DNA of 64,000 nt, from contig JAFIEO010000047.1 of NCBI GenBank assembly GCA_020832445.1, positions 1-64,000 on the forward strand, read 5' to 3'. The notes under the pieces were generated by a model. That model did no database searches and was not told the DNA's origin. It saw only the letters and a program-made list of their open reading frames with translations. The position numbers and the translations under genes were made by a program. Shown here in pieces: positions 42,197-50,854 of this stretch. This stretch comes from Paracoccaceae bacterium. Lineage in GTDB: Bacteria > Pseudomonadota > Alphaproteobacteria > Rhodobacterales > Rhodobacteraceae. Numbering within the stretch: position 1 is the first letter of the stretch; each line of letters opens with the position of its first letter.

Positions 42197-43684
42197 ATGG
42201 GCTATATACTGGCGCTTGATCAGGGCACGACATCCAGCCGCGGCATCGTGTTTGATACGCAAATGCGGATTGCGGCCATCGCGCAGGAAGAATTCCCGCA
42301 GCATTACCCCGCATCCGGCTGGGTGGAACACGACCCGTCGGATCTGTGGGCGACCACTGCGGCAACGGCCCGTTCGGCGATTGAAAAGGCGGGATTGCAT
42401 GCCATTGATATTGCCGCCATCGGCATCACCAACCAGCGCGAAACGACCCTGATCTGGGATCGCAAGACCGGCAAGCCCATTCACAACGCCATTGTCTGGC
42501 AGGACCGCCGCACCGCCGATTTCTGTGCGCAACTGCGCGCAGACGGGCATGAGCAGATGATCACGGCCCGCACGGGGCTGCTGGCCGACCCCTATTTTTC
42601 TGCAACCAAGGTCAAGTATATCCTTGATCAAGTTGACGGGTCGCGCGAACGCGCACGCAAGGGCGAGCTGGCATTTGGCACCGTGGACAGCTGGCTGATC
42701 TGGAACTTGACCGGCGGGCGCGTGCATGCGACCGACGCCACGAATGCCGCGCGCACCATGCTCTATGATATCCACAAGGGCCGCTGGAGCCGCACCATCT
42801 GCGACCTGCTGGATATTCCTATGGAATTGCTGCCCGATGTGCGCGATTGCGCGGCGGATTTCGGCACCACGCGCGCCGATCTGTTCGGGCGCGAGATTCC
42901 CATTCTGGGGGTTGCGGGTGACCAGCAGGCCGCGACAATCGGGCAGGCGTGTTTCAGCCCCGGCATGCTGAAATCGACCTATGGCACGGGCTGCTTTGCG
43001 GTGCTGAATACAGGCAAAACGCCGGTGGCGTCCAGCAACAAATTGCTGACGACCATTGCCTACCAACTGGACGGCAAACCCACCTACGCGCTGGAAGGGT
43101 CCATTTTCATTGCGGGTGCTGTGGTGCAATGGCTGCGCGACGGGATCAAGATTATCCGCGCGGCCCCGGAAACCCAAGCCCTGGCCGAGCAGGCAGACCC
43201 AAGCCAGGACCTGATCCTTGTCCCCGCCTTCGTGGGGCTTGGTGCACCCTACTGGAAGCCCGAAGTGCGCGGGGCCATATTCGGCCTGACGCGCAATTCC
43301 GGCCCTGCGGAATTTGCCCGCGCGGCGCTGGAATCGGTGGGCTACCAGACCCGCGATTTGCTGGAAGCGATGCAGGCCGATTGGGCGCGCGACGGCGCGC
43401 AGCCGGTTTTGCGCGTGGATGGTGGTATGGCTGCGAATGATTATGCCATGCAGTTCCTGTCCGATATTATCGGCGCACCCGTTGACCGGCCGCAGGTGCT
43501 GGAAACCACAGCGCTGGGGGCCGCGTGGCTGGCGGGCATGCGCGCGGGCGTCTGGCCCGATATGGATGAATTTGCCAAGGGCTGGGCGGTAGAACGCCAG
43601 TTCGCCCCGCAGATGAATGAGGGGCCGCGCAACGCACGCTATGACCGCTGGACACGGTCGGTCAATGCTGTGTTGGGGGTGTGA
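42197..43684 (+). CDS. glpK: Glycerol kinase
   Basis: This 495-residue FGGY kinase phosphorylates glycerol to sn-glycerol 3-phosphate. The N-terminal [18 protein letters not shown] phosphate loop is followed by [16 protein letters not shown], the AIVWQDRRT substrate block, [10 protein letters not shown] and a C-terminal [17 protein letters not shown]. The length matches the family. The ATG at 42197 follows AAAGGA; the frame is open to 42107 but without homology. No glpD, glpF or glp regulator is adjacent. It sits alone between an ABC operon and a VOC gene. Confidence 0.96.
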   Translation: MGYILALDQGTTSSRGIVFDTQMRIAAIAQEEFPQHYPASGWVEHDPSDLWATTAATARSAIEKAGLHAIDIAAIGITNQRETTLIWDRKTGKPIHNAIVWQDRRTADFCAQLRADGHEQMITARTGLLADPYFSATKVKYILDQVDGSRERARKGELAFGTVDSWLIWNLTGGRVHATDATNAARTMLYDIHKGRWSRTICDLLDIPMELLPDVRDCAADFGTTRADLFGREIPILGVAGDQQAATIGQACFSPGMLKSTYGTGCFAVLNTGKTPVASSNKLLTTIAYQLDGKPTYALEGSIFIAGAVVQWLRDGIKIIRAAPETQALAEQADPSQDLILVPAFVGLGAPYWKPEVRGAIFGLTRNSGPAEFARAALESVGYQTRDLLEAMQADWARDGAQPVLRVDGGMAANDYAMQFLSDIIGAPVDRPQVLETTALGAAWLAGMRAGVWPDMDEFAKGWAVERQFAPQMNEGPRNARYDRWTRSVNAVLGV

Positions 43685-43716
43685 CAGCGCCCGCGCGCAT
43701 GCAAAAACGTGACAGG

Positions 43717-43770
43717 GGGGCGTTTCCTGCTAGGTTTGCGTCATGACAAGACAGATCACAGGAAACCCCC
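43717..43770 (+). promoter_or_regulatory. Inverted repeat that can sequester the VOC gene ribosome-binding site
   Basis: GTTTCCTG (43722-43729) pairs with CAGGAAAC (43759-43766), and GGGG (43717-43720) with CCCC (43767-43770), leaving a bulged C and a 29-base loop. The downstream arm contains the AGGAAA ribosome-binding site of the gene starting at 43771, so folding would hide it. Confidence 0.4.
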
Positions 43771-44364
43771 ATGCGAAAACTGCAATCCCAAGGCGTCCAT
43801 CACATCACCATCATCGGGGCCGACCGGCAGACATCAATTGATTTCTGGGAAGGCGTGTTGGGGATGCCGTTTGTGTTCGACCAGCCCAACCTTGATGCGC
43901 CGAATGAGGGGCATTTGTATTTTGACCCCGGCGACGGGCGTTTGATCACCATCTTCACCAACGAGTCCCGCAAACCCGACCCGACACGCACCCCCACAGG
44001 TATTGGCTGTGTGCATCATCTGGCCTTTGCCGTGTCCAAGGCCACGTTCAGTCAGGCCGTCGCGCGGCTGGATGAACGCGGCATAACCCATAGTGGTGTG
44101 AAGGATCGCGGGTTCATGGATTCCATCTATTTCAAGGACCCGCTGGGTCTGTTGATCGAACTGGCCAGCTACCGCTTTGAACCGCCACATGGTTTCACCC
44201 ACGCCCAGGTGTTGCTGGAAGCGCATAAGATCAGGGTGGCGCGTGGCGAATATAATATTGCCGAAATCCATCTGGCGGATGCGATAGAAAATCTGGCCAC
44301 ATATGGGCGCGAGTCGCTGTCGCAGGATCGCAGTGCGAAAGACCCGTATCGCTCTGGAATATGA
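43771..44364 (+). CDS. VOC-family (glyoxalase/ring-cleavage dioxygenase-like) protein
   Basis: This 197-residue vicinal-oxygen-chelate protein has two beta-alpha-beta-beta-beta modules. The first begins GVHHITIIGADRQTSIDFWEGVLGM. The second has CVHHLAFAV, ARLDERGI and SIYFKDPLGLLIELA. The His of GVHH, the His of CVHH and the Glu of LIELA fit a metal triad. A C-terminal tail of about 50 residues follows the domain. The substrate is unknown. AGGAAA six bases upstream of the ATG lies in the downstream arm of an inverted repeat that could mask it. Confidence 0.85.
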   Translation: MRKLQSQGVHHITIIGADRQTSIDFWEGVLGMPFVFDQPNLDAPNEGHLYFDPGDGRLITIFTNESRKPDPTRTPTGIGCVHHLAFAVSKATFSQAVARLDERGITHSGVKDRGFMDSIYFKDPLGLLIELASYRFEPPHGFTHAQVLLEAHKIRVARGEYNIAEIHLADAIENLATYGRESLSQDRSAKDPYRSGI

Positions 44365-44665
44365 CCGGATAAGGTGAACTGGTCTGGTGGGGTGATTGTT
44401 GAGCTATTACTGACATTGAGGCCATGGATGAAGCCCGCGCCAGCGGTGGGCCGGGGTCTGCCGATCCGGCGTTGGTGAAGTTCACTTTATACAGGCTGCA
44501 TACTCCTGTGTTCAAAGGCTTGGCGTGTCGCTGGCCAAATCGGCAGGCCGCGGGACGGCCAGACCTATGGCGCGGCGGGCTGCGCCCTTGATTCCGCGCC
44601 TTGGGCATTCCACATGACCGCATAAGGCCAAAATCAGCCGTAGATTTTGCGCCGCGCAGGTGCAG
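44365..44665. repeat. REP-like palindromic repeat, copy B, split by about 100 bases
   Basis: From 44421 (GCCATGGAT) to about 44467 the DNA matches copy A, including AAGCCCGCGC and CGGTGGGCCGGGG. The second half, ATGGCGCGGCGGGC to TTCCGCGCCTT, resumes at about 44567. The roughly 100 bases between are absent from copy A. The element lies between the convergent VOC and GNAT genes. A 55-codon frame (44424-44591) runs through it but looks like a by-product of the repeat. No other gene is seen in this gap. Confidence 0.65.
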
Positions 44666-45178
44666 TCACCCAGCCGGATGCCGCCAGATATCCAGCGGGC
44701 CGAAATGCGGGTGCGGGTGCGTTCCGTCCGGTGTGCAACCCAATCGTTGCGCAAGCGCGCGGGATCGCAGGTTGTCTGGCGCGATCAGGCTGACGGCGGT
44801 TGTCCAGCCCAGATCGTCATAGGCATGTGCGCGGGTGGCACACGCGGCCTCAACGGCGAACCCGTGCCCCTCAGTGGTGCCATCCCATAGCTGCCACGCG
44901 ATTTCAGGTTCTGGCCAGCCTTCGGGGTAAAATGGCCCCGCCGCCCCGATCACCGCGCCGGTATCGCGCCGGACCATCACAAACACCCCGTAGCCCCGCA
45001 TATGCCAGTGGCCCAGCGTTATGCAAAAGCGGTTCCATGCCAGTATGCGGTCGGGTTGCCCGCCGGTGAACCGCGCGCGGTCCGACATGAAATAGGCCGC
45101 AAACGCCGGAAAGTCCTGCGCACAGGGCGCGCGCAGGATCAGGCGTTCGGTTTCCAGTTGCGGGGTGCCCGTCAGCAT
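44666..45178 (-). CDS. GNAT-family N-acetyltransferase
   Basis: This 170-residue protein resembles RimJ/RimL-type acetyltransferases. It starts with LETERLILRAP, typical of the family. The beta-4/acetyl-CoA region is VMVRRDTGAVIGAAGPF and PEIAWQLWDGTTEGHGFAVEA, and SLIAPDNLRSRALAQRLG is the C-terminal motif. The target could be a ribosomal protein N-terminus, an antibiotic or a small amine. It starts five bases after an aldehyde dehydrogenase stop, so it is probably co-transcribed but not necessarily part of the pathway. Confidence 0.9.
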   Translation of the reverse strand: MLTGTPQLETERLILRAPCAQDFPAFAAYFMSDRARFTGGQPDRILAWNRFCITLGHWHMRGYGVFVMVRRDTGAVIGAAGPFYPEGWPEPEIAWQLWDGTTEGHGFAVEAACATRAHAYDDLGWTTAVSLIAPDNLRSRALAQRLGCTPDGTHPHPHFGPLDIWRHPAG

Positions 45179-45183
45179 TGGCC

Positions 45184-46647
45184 CTAGCCTGCCATATGCA
45201 CGGTTTTGACTTCCAGATAATTCTCCAGCCCTTCCGGCCCGCCTTCGCGGCCCATACCGGATTCGCGGTATCCGCCAAACGGGTGTTTGGGGTCCACGAT
45301 CAACCCGTTCACGGTCAGCCCACCCGTGCGCATGCGCCGCGCGAAGGCAAAGCCGCGTTCGGGGTCGCCCGAATAGACCGCGCCGTTCAAGCCGTAGGGC
45401 GTGGCATTGGCCTTGCGCGCGGCGTCATCTTCATCACTATAGCCGATGACGGACACGACAGGCCCGAAGATTTCTTCCTGCGCGATCGCCATGTCGGGCG
45501 TCACATCGGTGAACACGGTGGGTTCGACATAGAACCCTTTGTCAAACCCGCGCGGACGCCCGCCGCCACAGGCCAATGTTGCCCCGCCTGCGCGCCCCGC
45601 GGCAATATACCCCTCGACCCGTTCGCGTTGCCGGCCCATGGCCAGCGGTCCCATCTGGGTTGCAGGGTCGGCAGGGTCGCCCAGTTTCAGCGCCTGAACT
45701 GCGGGCAGGAACATGTCCAGAAATTCGCGCTTGCGCGCTTCCGGAACCAGAAGGCGTGTCAGCGAAAAGCAGACCTGCCCTGTGATGGGCATGGAATAGA
45801 CCATCAGACTGGGCATTGCCTTGGCGAAATCGGCATCGGGCAACAGCACGGCAGCGGATTTGCCGCCAAGTTCCAGCGACACCCGCGCCAGCCGGTCTGA
45901 ACACACCCGCATGATATGCTTGCCCACGGCCGTTGATCCGGTAAACGCCACCTTTTCGACATCACGGTGGCGGATCAGGTGGTCGCCTGCCTCTCGCCCC
46001 GCAGGCACCAGATTGAACACCCCGCGCGGCAGGCCCGCCTGTTCAATGCATTCGGCCAGAATATAGGCTTCCAGCGGGGTTTCCGGCGACGGTTTGGCCA
46101 CCATGGTGCAGCCAGCGGCCAGCCCTGCGGCAATTTTGTAAGACAAAAGCACCATCGGCGCATTCCAAGGTGAAATGGCCGCGCAAACGCCCACAGGTTC
46201 ACGCAATACGCGCACTTCGCCCCCGTCATCGCGGTGGCGGATATCGGTGAAGGCGTAGCTTTCGATCAGGTCCGCGTAATGGTTGAACAGTGTTGCATTC
46301 TGCGGCACCAGTTTGCGCGTCAGGCTGATGGGCGCGCCGACCTGCGTGGTCCAGGCCCATGCAATTTCATCCAGCCGCGCGGTGATCAGGCTGCCCACGC
46401 GGCGCAAATAGCTTGCGCGTTCCTGCGCGGGCATGCGCGGCCACGGCCCGTCATCGAAGGCATGGCGCGCGGCGGCAACCGCGTGGTCCATGTCTGCGGC
46501 ACCGGCTTCGGGGTAGCTGAACAGCAGTTCCTCGGTGACGGGCGAGATGACATCAAGCCTGCGGTCACCTTGCGGGGCGGTCCATTCGCCATTGATGAAA
46601 AAGCTGTCCGGCGCTTTCACAATGCGCCCTTTGTCCAGTTTAACCAT
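45184..46647 (-). CDS. NAD(P)-dependent aldehyde dehydrogenase
   Basis: This is a 487-residue ALDH-superfamily enzyme that oxidises an aldehyde to the acid. It has the cofactor segment AISPWNAPMVLLSYKIA and then VAKPSPETP. KVAFTGSTAVGK and the catalytic Glu in LELGGKSA follow, and the catalytic Cys in TGQVCFSLTR. A C-terminal GPVVSVIGY and GGYRESGMGREGG complete the pattern. The substrate is unknown. It lies 56 bases after the MetF-like gene in the same direction, so the two may share a promoter. Confidence 0.92.
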   Translation of the reverse strand: MVKLDKGRIVKAPDSFFINGEWTAPQGDRRLDVISPVTEELLFSYPEAGAADMDHAVAAARHAFDDGPWPRMPAQERASYLRRVGSLITARLDEIAWAWTTQVGAPISLTRKLVPQNATLFNHYADLIESYAFTDIRHRDDGGEVRVLREPVGVCAAISPWNAPMVLLSYKIAAGLAAGCTMVAKPSPETPLEAYILAECIEQAGLPRGVFNLVPAGREAGDHLIRHRDVEKVAFTGSTAVGKHIMRVCSDRLARVSLELGGKSAAVLLPDADFAKAMPSLMVYSMPITGQVCFSLTRLLVPEARKREFLDMFLPAVQALKLGDPADPATQMGPLAMGRQRERVEGYIAAGRAGGATLACGGGRPRGFDKGFYVEPTVFTDVTPDMAIAQEEIFGPVVSVIGYSDEDDAARKANATPYGLNGAVYSGDPERGFAFARRMRTGGLTVNGLIVDPKHPFGGYRESGMGREGGPEGLENYLEVKTVHMAG

Positions 46648-46703
46648 CGGCTATTCCCCCCCCGTGTGGTGCTGTTCTATTGGCTGGACATTTTGCGCGT
46701 TGC

Positions 46704-47597
46704 CTATCCTACAACGCGGCGCAACCGTCCGGCATTTTGCTGTTGCGCCCATTCCGCGCAAGCCTTGATACCCCCCAGCGGGAAGAAATGCACCTGATCG
46801 GGCGTGTTTTCTGGTTGGCTGGCCTGCGCATCGCGCAATTCCTGCAACATCTGGTCGGGCGTGTAGGGCACCAACAGCTTGCTCAGGTCGCGGGCGCGTT
46901 TTTTCAGCACATTCAGCGACGGGCCAACACCGCAGGCAATGGCAAATTTGATCAGGGTCTGCAATTTCGCGGGTCCGGCAAGGCCCACATGAACGGGCAG
47001 GGTGATGTCTTGTGCGCGCAGACGCGCGATCCAGTCAAAGACGGGCTGCCCTTCAAACGCGAACTGGGTGATGATGGCCATGTCCACGCCAGTGTCGCGG
47101 GCATAGTGCTGTTTCCAGCGCAGGGCTGCATCGGTTTCGGCATGCCCTCCATCCACATCAATGTCGCGGTTGCCTTCGGGGTGGCCTGCGACATGCAGAC
47201 GGGTGTAGCCCGCATCCTGAAATGCGCCGGTTTGCAGCAGGTCCATGGACGATTCGAATGCGCCCGCAGGTTTGGGAATGCCGCCTGCCAGCACCAGCGC
47301 CTGATCAACCCCCGCATCAGAGCGGTAGCGGTCAATCCAGTCCTTCAGCGTGGCCAGATCAGGGATGGAGCGCGCGGGAAAATGCGGCATGACAGCAAAA
47401 CCTTCGTCATGCAGGCGGCGGGCGGTGTCGACCATTTCCTGAATGGGGGTGCCGTCAATATGCGCGATATAAACGCGTGTGCCTGCGGGCAGAAGGGCGC
47501 GGAAATCGGGCACTTTGGCGGCGGTGCGTGGCATCACCTCTATTGACCATCCCGCCAGAAGATCATCCGGCAGGCCTGTTGTCTGGTTGGTATTCAC
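46704..47597 (-). CDS. Methylenetetrahydrofolate reductase-like protein (MetF family)
   Basis: This 297-residue TIM-barrel protein belongs to the MetF superfamily, which interconverts 5,10-methylene- and 5-methyl-tetrahydrofolate using FAD. VAGHPEGNRDID and MAIITQFAFEGQPVFDWI match conserved MetF blocks, as does LPVHVGLAGPAKLQTLIKFA. The start is the GTG at 47597, preceded by GGGGAGGG. The sequence is divergent from biosynthetic MetF, and it sits with catabolic genes rather than with methionine genes. A role in returning methyl-THF from demethylation of a methylated substrate is therefore likely, as an inference. Confidence 0.82.
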   Translation of the reverse strand: MNTNQTTGLPDDLLAGWSIEVMPRTAAKVPDFRALLPAGTRVYIAHIDGTPIQEMVDTARRLHDEGFAVMPHFPARSIPDLATLKDWIDRYRSDAGVDQALVLAGGIPKPAGAFESSMDLLQTGAFQDAGYTRLHVAGHPEGNRDIDVDGGHAETDAALRWKQHYARDTGVDMAIITQFAFEGQPVFDWIARLRAQDITLPVHVGLAGPAKLQTLIKFAIACGVGPSLNVLKKRARDLSKLLVPYTPDQMLQELRDAQASQPENTPDQVHFFPLGGIKACAEWAQQQNAGRLRRVVG

Positions 47598-47688
47598 TAT
47601 CGTTCCCTCCCCGCGATATATGCTTGATGAATACATACGTGCAGAAAAATAGCAACAAAAATCAATTTTTGGCTATATAAATAAGTAT

Positions 47689-47700
47689 CATGTATACATG
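47689..47700. promoter_or_regulatory. Candidate GntR/FCD operator before the metF-like gene
   Basis: CATGTATACATG is a perfect 12-base palindrome between the GntR gene and the MetF-like gene, 92 bases before the latter's start. Its core TGTATACA recurs before livK (57472-57479) and, with one change, before dctP (60495-60502). FCD-type GntR proteins commonly bind such TNGTATACNA sequences. Confidence 0.55.
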
Positions 47701-47705
47701 GACTA

Positions 47706-48455
47706 CTACCCGATAACCAATCCCAACGCTGCCATCTGGGCCCCTTGTGCGGGGTGGGCTGCGAAAATCTGCTGGACATTGGCGCGCGCAGCACCTGTGT
47801 GTTCGCGCGCAAGCGCTTCGGCGCGCGCCCCCTGACGCGCGGTGATTGCGTCAATCATGGCGTGATGCTGCGCATGCGCAGGCGCAAGGGTTGATACCAG
47901 TGCTTCTATCTGCGTCTTGTAGGGCAGAAATGCCGAAGGGGCGGCGAAGGGCAGGCGCACCACCCGCGCGATTTCTTCTTCAAGCACCTTGCTGCCTGCC
48001 AGTCTGGCCAGTGCCTGATGAAAGGCGTCGTTCAATTGCGAGTAGCGGTCAAGATCGGTGTCATCCGGTCTGGTGCCGAAACACGAATCCAGTTGCGCAA
48101 GAATACAACGGATTGCGGCCATCCGTTCCGGGCAAACGCCGCGTTCTGCGGCCAGCCGCGCGGCAGTTCCTTCCAGCACGCCGCGCAATTCGATCATGTC
48201 CAGCACATCGGCGACCGCGAAGCTGCGCACGACGAACCCGCCCGCGCGGGTGCGCACCAACAGCCCTTCTTCGGCCAGTCGTGACAGGGCTTCGCGCACG
48301 GGGGTGCGTGAAATGGCAAGTTCTTCGGCCAGTGACACTTCATAAAGGCGCGTTCCGCCGGGATAATCACCGTTCAGAATGCGCTGGCGCAGGGCGATTT
48401 GTGCACGCAACGCGTGGGTGCGTGCGCCTTGGCGGTTTGTGGCTGCTCCGTCCAT
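47706..48455 (-). CDS. GntR-family regulator, FCD subgroup
   Basis: This 249-residue regulator has a winged-helix domain (HALRAQIALRQRILNGDYPGG, then YEVSLAEELAISRTPVREALSRLAEEGLLVRTRAGGFVV, residues 15-80). An all-helical FCD ligand domain follows (about 90-235; DMIELRGVLEGTAARLAAERG, LNDAFHQALARLAGS). FCD regulators sense small organic acids and bind palindromes of the GTATAC kind. The likely start is the ATG at 48455 with GGGGGG upstream. Its own 3' side holds a TGTATACA palindrome before the MetF-like gene, the best candidate target. Confidence 0.9.
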   Translation of the reverse strand: MDGAATNRQGARTHALRAQIALRQRILNGDYPGGTRLYEVSLAEELAISRTPVREALSRLAEEGLLVRTRAGGFVVRSFAVADVLDMIELRGVLEGTAARLAAERGVCPERMAAIRCILAQLDSCFGTRPDDTDLDRYSQLNDAFHQALARLAGSKVLEEEIARVVRLPFAAPSAFLPYKTQIEALVSTLAPAHAQHHAMIDAITARQGARAEALAREHTGAARANVQQIFAAHPAQGAQMAALGLVIG

Positions 48456-48483
48456 GATTCCCCCCCTTTCAGCCATCAGGTTC

Positions 48484-50028
48484 CTAGTCGTCGCTGTCGC
48501 GCCGCCGCCTGCGTGTGTCATCATAGCGAATGTCATCATGCACCCGTTCCAGCAGACGGTTCAGCCCCGGTGCGTGGACGGTTTGTTCCAGAACCGATTC
48601 CAGCGCTTGCAGGATGGCCCCGCGTGACCCTTCGACGCTGCCCACTTGCGTGACGTTGATGTTGCCGATCTTTTCGGCGGGTTTGACCATTTCGGCCACG
48701 ATCTTGGGCATGGCTTCCAGTCGCGCCATTTCGGCTTCATGGGCCAGTGCTTCGGGCGAGCGGCTGTTTTCAGCCTTGATATGTGCCTCCAGCGCGGTGG
48801 TTTCGGCGTGGCGTTGTTTCAGATGGGCCTGCGCGTCCAGATCAGCGGTTTCCAAACGGTCTGCCGCGGTCTTGCGGTTCGTAGCAGCGGCAATTTCGCT
48901 ACGGCGCGCGGCGGCTTCGGCATCTGCCTCGGCGGCGATCAGCGACAGGGCGCGGCGGCGCTGGGCCTCGGCCTCGGCGCGGGCGGTTTCCACGGCTTCA
49001 TGTGCACGCACTGCATCGGCGCGGGCCAGATCGGCCTCTGCCATGGCGCGGCTTTCTTCCTGACTTTTGTTGGCCACCATTACCGCGCGGTCCTGTTCGG
49101 CGATTTCCAATGCGCGGGCACGGGTGATCTCCGCCTCTCGGATGGCCTGTTCGCGGGCAATGTCGGCGGTGCGAATGCCCTGCTCCATGCCAATGCGTGC
49201 TTCGGCGGCGGCGCGTTCGGCGTCGGCCTTGGAACGGGCGACTTCGGCAATCTGCGCTGACATCAGCGCCTCGACCTGTTGGGCCTGCGCAATTTCGGCG
49301 CGGCGTTCTTCCAGATCGATATCCAGCTGGCGGCGCGCGGCTTCCATTGCGGCGCGGCGCACGCTGACCTGTGTTTCGCCCTCAATCTCGGCACGGTCGC
49401 GTTTGGATTGCGCGATCACCTGCGTCAGTTTGCGTAACCCTTCGGCGTTGAACGCGTTGTTTTCGTCCAGCGCGGCAAAGGGTGTCTGGTCCAGCGCGGT
49501 CAGCGCAACCGCATCCAGTTGCAGACCATAGCGGGTGACATGCGGGGCAATGGCATCGCGGATGGCGCTGGCAAATTCCGCGCGCGCTTCGTGCAGGTCA
49601 TCCATGCTGGAACGCGCGGCGACTGCGCGCATGGCATCAATGAACATCCCTTCGACAAGCGCGCGCAATTCTTCGGGCTGGAAACTGCGGCGGCCAAGGG
49701 CCTGGGCCGCGCGTGCCACAGCCGCATCTTCGGGGGGCACCGACAGATAGAATTCCGCGCCCACATCAATGCGCAGCCTGTCGCGTGTAATCAGGGCATG
49801 TTCCCCTGCACGCTGCACATCCAGCCGGATGGATTGCATGTTGACGCGCGCCACTTCGTGAAACCACGGCAGCGACAGAACGCCGCCTTCGATTACAACG
49901 CGCCGCCCGCCAATGCCGGTGCGCACCAGACTGACCGCGTTGCTGGCGCGTTCATAGAAGGCAGCGGCCAGCGCAACCAGCGCGGCCAGTACCACGATCA
50001 GTACGATGATCCAGAAAATAGTTGTCAT
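48484..50028 (-). CDS. Flotillin/SPFH-domain membrane protein (YqiK-like)
   Basis: This 514-residue protein has one N-terminal membrane helix (residues 4-24). An SPFH/band-7 domain follows (about 30-200; GGRRVVIEGGVLSLPWFHEV, RDRLRIDVGAEFYLSV). Then comes a long Ala/Glu/Arg-rich coiled coil (about 210-440). The C-terminal domain has IGNINVTQVG and an Arg/Asp-rich tail (RRRRRDSDD). Flotillins organise membrane microdomains and oligomerise. Its place directly behind the transporter and dehydrogenase genes (33-base gap) is unusual, and it might scaffold the uptake system, though this is only contextual. Confidence 0.9.
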   Translation of the reverse strand: MTTIFWIIVLIVVLAALVALAAAFYERASNAVSLVRTGIGGRRVVIEGGVLSLPWFHEVARVNMQSIRLDVQRAGEHALITRDRLRIDVGAEFYLSVPPEDAAVARAAQALGRRSFQPEELRALVEGMFIDAMRAVAARSSMDDLHEARAEFASAIRDAIAPHVTRYGLQLDAVALTALDQTPFAALDENNAFNAEGLRKLTQVIAQSKRDRAEIEGETQVSVRRAAMEAARRQLDIDLEERRAEIAQAQQVEALMSAQIAEVARSKADAERAAAEARIGMEQGIRTADIAREQAIREAEITRARALEIAEQDRAVMVANKSQEESRAMAEADLARADAVRAHEAVETARAEAEAQRRRALSLIAAEADAEAAARRSEIAAATNRKTAADRLETADLDAQAHLKQRHAETTALEAHIKAENSRSPEALAHEAEMARLEAMPKIVAEMVKPAEKIGNINVTQVGSVEGSRGAILQALESVLEQTVHAPGLNRLLERVHDDIRYDDTRRRRRDSDD

Positions 50029-50061
50029 CCTCTTGGTCCTCTCTCGCCAGCGTCGCTTATG

Positions 50062-50853
50062 TCAAAGCCCGTCCAGGCTGGTCATTATTCGGGCACAAAG
50101 CCCCCCGTCTGCGGCCAGATTGGCCCCCGTCAGACCCTGTGACAGGTCCGACAGTAGAAACAGTGCCGCGCGGGCGGCGGTTTCGGTGCCCGATGCGGCA
50201 TCCCGCCCGCTGGCGGCCACGATGTCGGGCGGCAAGCGTCCGTCATGGCTGGCAGGGGTCAGGGCGTTCAGGCGAATGGCGCGGTCTGCCCAGCGGTTGC
50301 AGTGCGCCATGACCCAAGCCTGCATGGCCCAGCCTGCGGTGCGCGGTGCGCGGTCCGGTTCGGCGGCAAGCCCCCAGCGTGTGACGAACGCGTCCAGATC
50401 ATCCCAGCGCAGCGCCGCCGCCGCGCGGGTTTCGCCAAGCTGCGTTTGCCATGTGGCATGCGGGGGGCCCGCGCGGGCCAGAACTGCCGCACCATGGGCC
50501 AGCTTCGGCAAAAGCGCCTGCGCCAGATGGCGCGGGGCCAGAAGCGCACGGGCAAGTGTGTGTTCCGGCCCGCCGGTGGCAGCGTCAGGCAGCAGGGCCA
50601 AACCGTCAATGCCATCCGGTAGGGCATGCGCGGCGGCATCAAGCGCGGCAGGGTCGCATACATCCGTGTGATAAAGTGCCGCCAGCCCGTCAAATACCTT
50701 GCGGTCGTCCACGCCCAGCACTTCGGCACCGGCAGCTTGCGCATAGCGCGCCACTGCCTGCCCCAAGCCGCTGCCGGACCCCAGCACAACGACCCGCTTG
50801 CCCGCAAGCAGCAGGGGCGGGACATTCGCAAGGGGGGGCAACGCGGCGGCCAT
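50062..50853 (-). CDS. Degenerate short-chain dehydrogenase/reductase (SDR) homologue
   Basis: This 263-residue protein has an SDR-like Rossmann start (GKRVVVLGSGSGLGQAVARYA) and an SDR-like end (LSDLSQGLTGANLAADGGL). At the catalytic position, where SDRs have Tyr-x-x-x-Lys, it reads RTAGWAMQAWVMAH, so neither the Tyr nor the Lys is present. The following ADRAIRLNALTPAS aligns with the usual GIRVNAIAPG. It may be a binding or regulatory protein, a dehydrogenase with other residues, or a decaying enzyme. The start ATG overlaps the end of the aldehyde dehydrogenase gene region by one base spacing, indicating coupling. Confidence 0.8.
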   Translation of the reverse strand: MAAALPPLANVPPLLLAGKRVVVLGSGSGLGQAVARYAQAAGAEVLGVDDRKVFDGLAALYHTDVCDPAALDAAAHALPDGIDGLALLPDAATGGPEHTLARALLAPRHLAQALLPKLAHGAAVLARAGPPHATWQTQLGETRAAAALRWDDLDAFVTRWGLAAEPDRAPRTAGWAMQAWVMAHCNRWADRAIRLNALTPASHDGRLPPDIVAASGRDAASGTETAARAALFLLSDLSQGLTGANLAADGGLCARIMTSLDGL

Positions 50854-50854
50854 A

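Noticed and set aside
44424-44591. 55-codon frame beginning MDEARASGGPG in repeat copy B
   Set aside because: The same opening codons occur in copy A as part of the palindromic repeat, so it is best explained as a by-product of the repeat rather than a gene.
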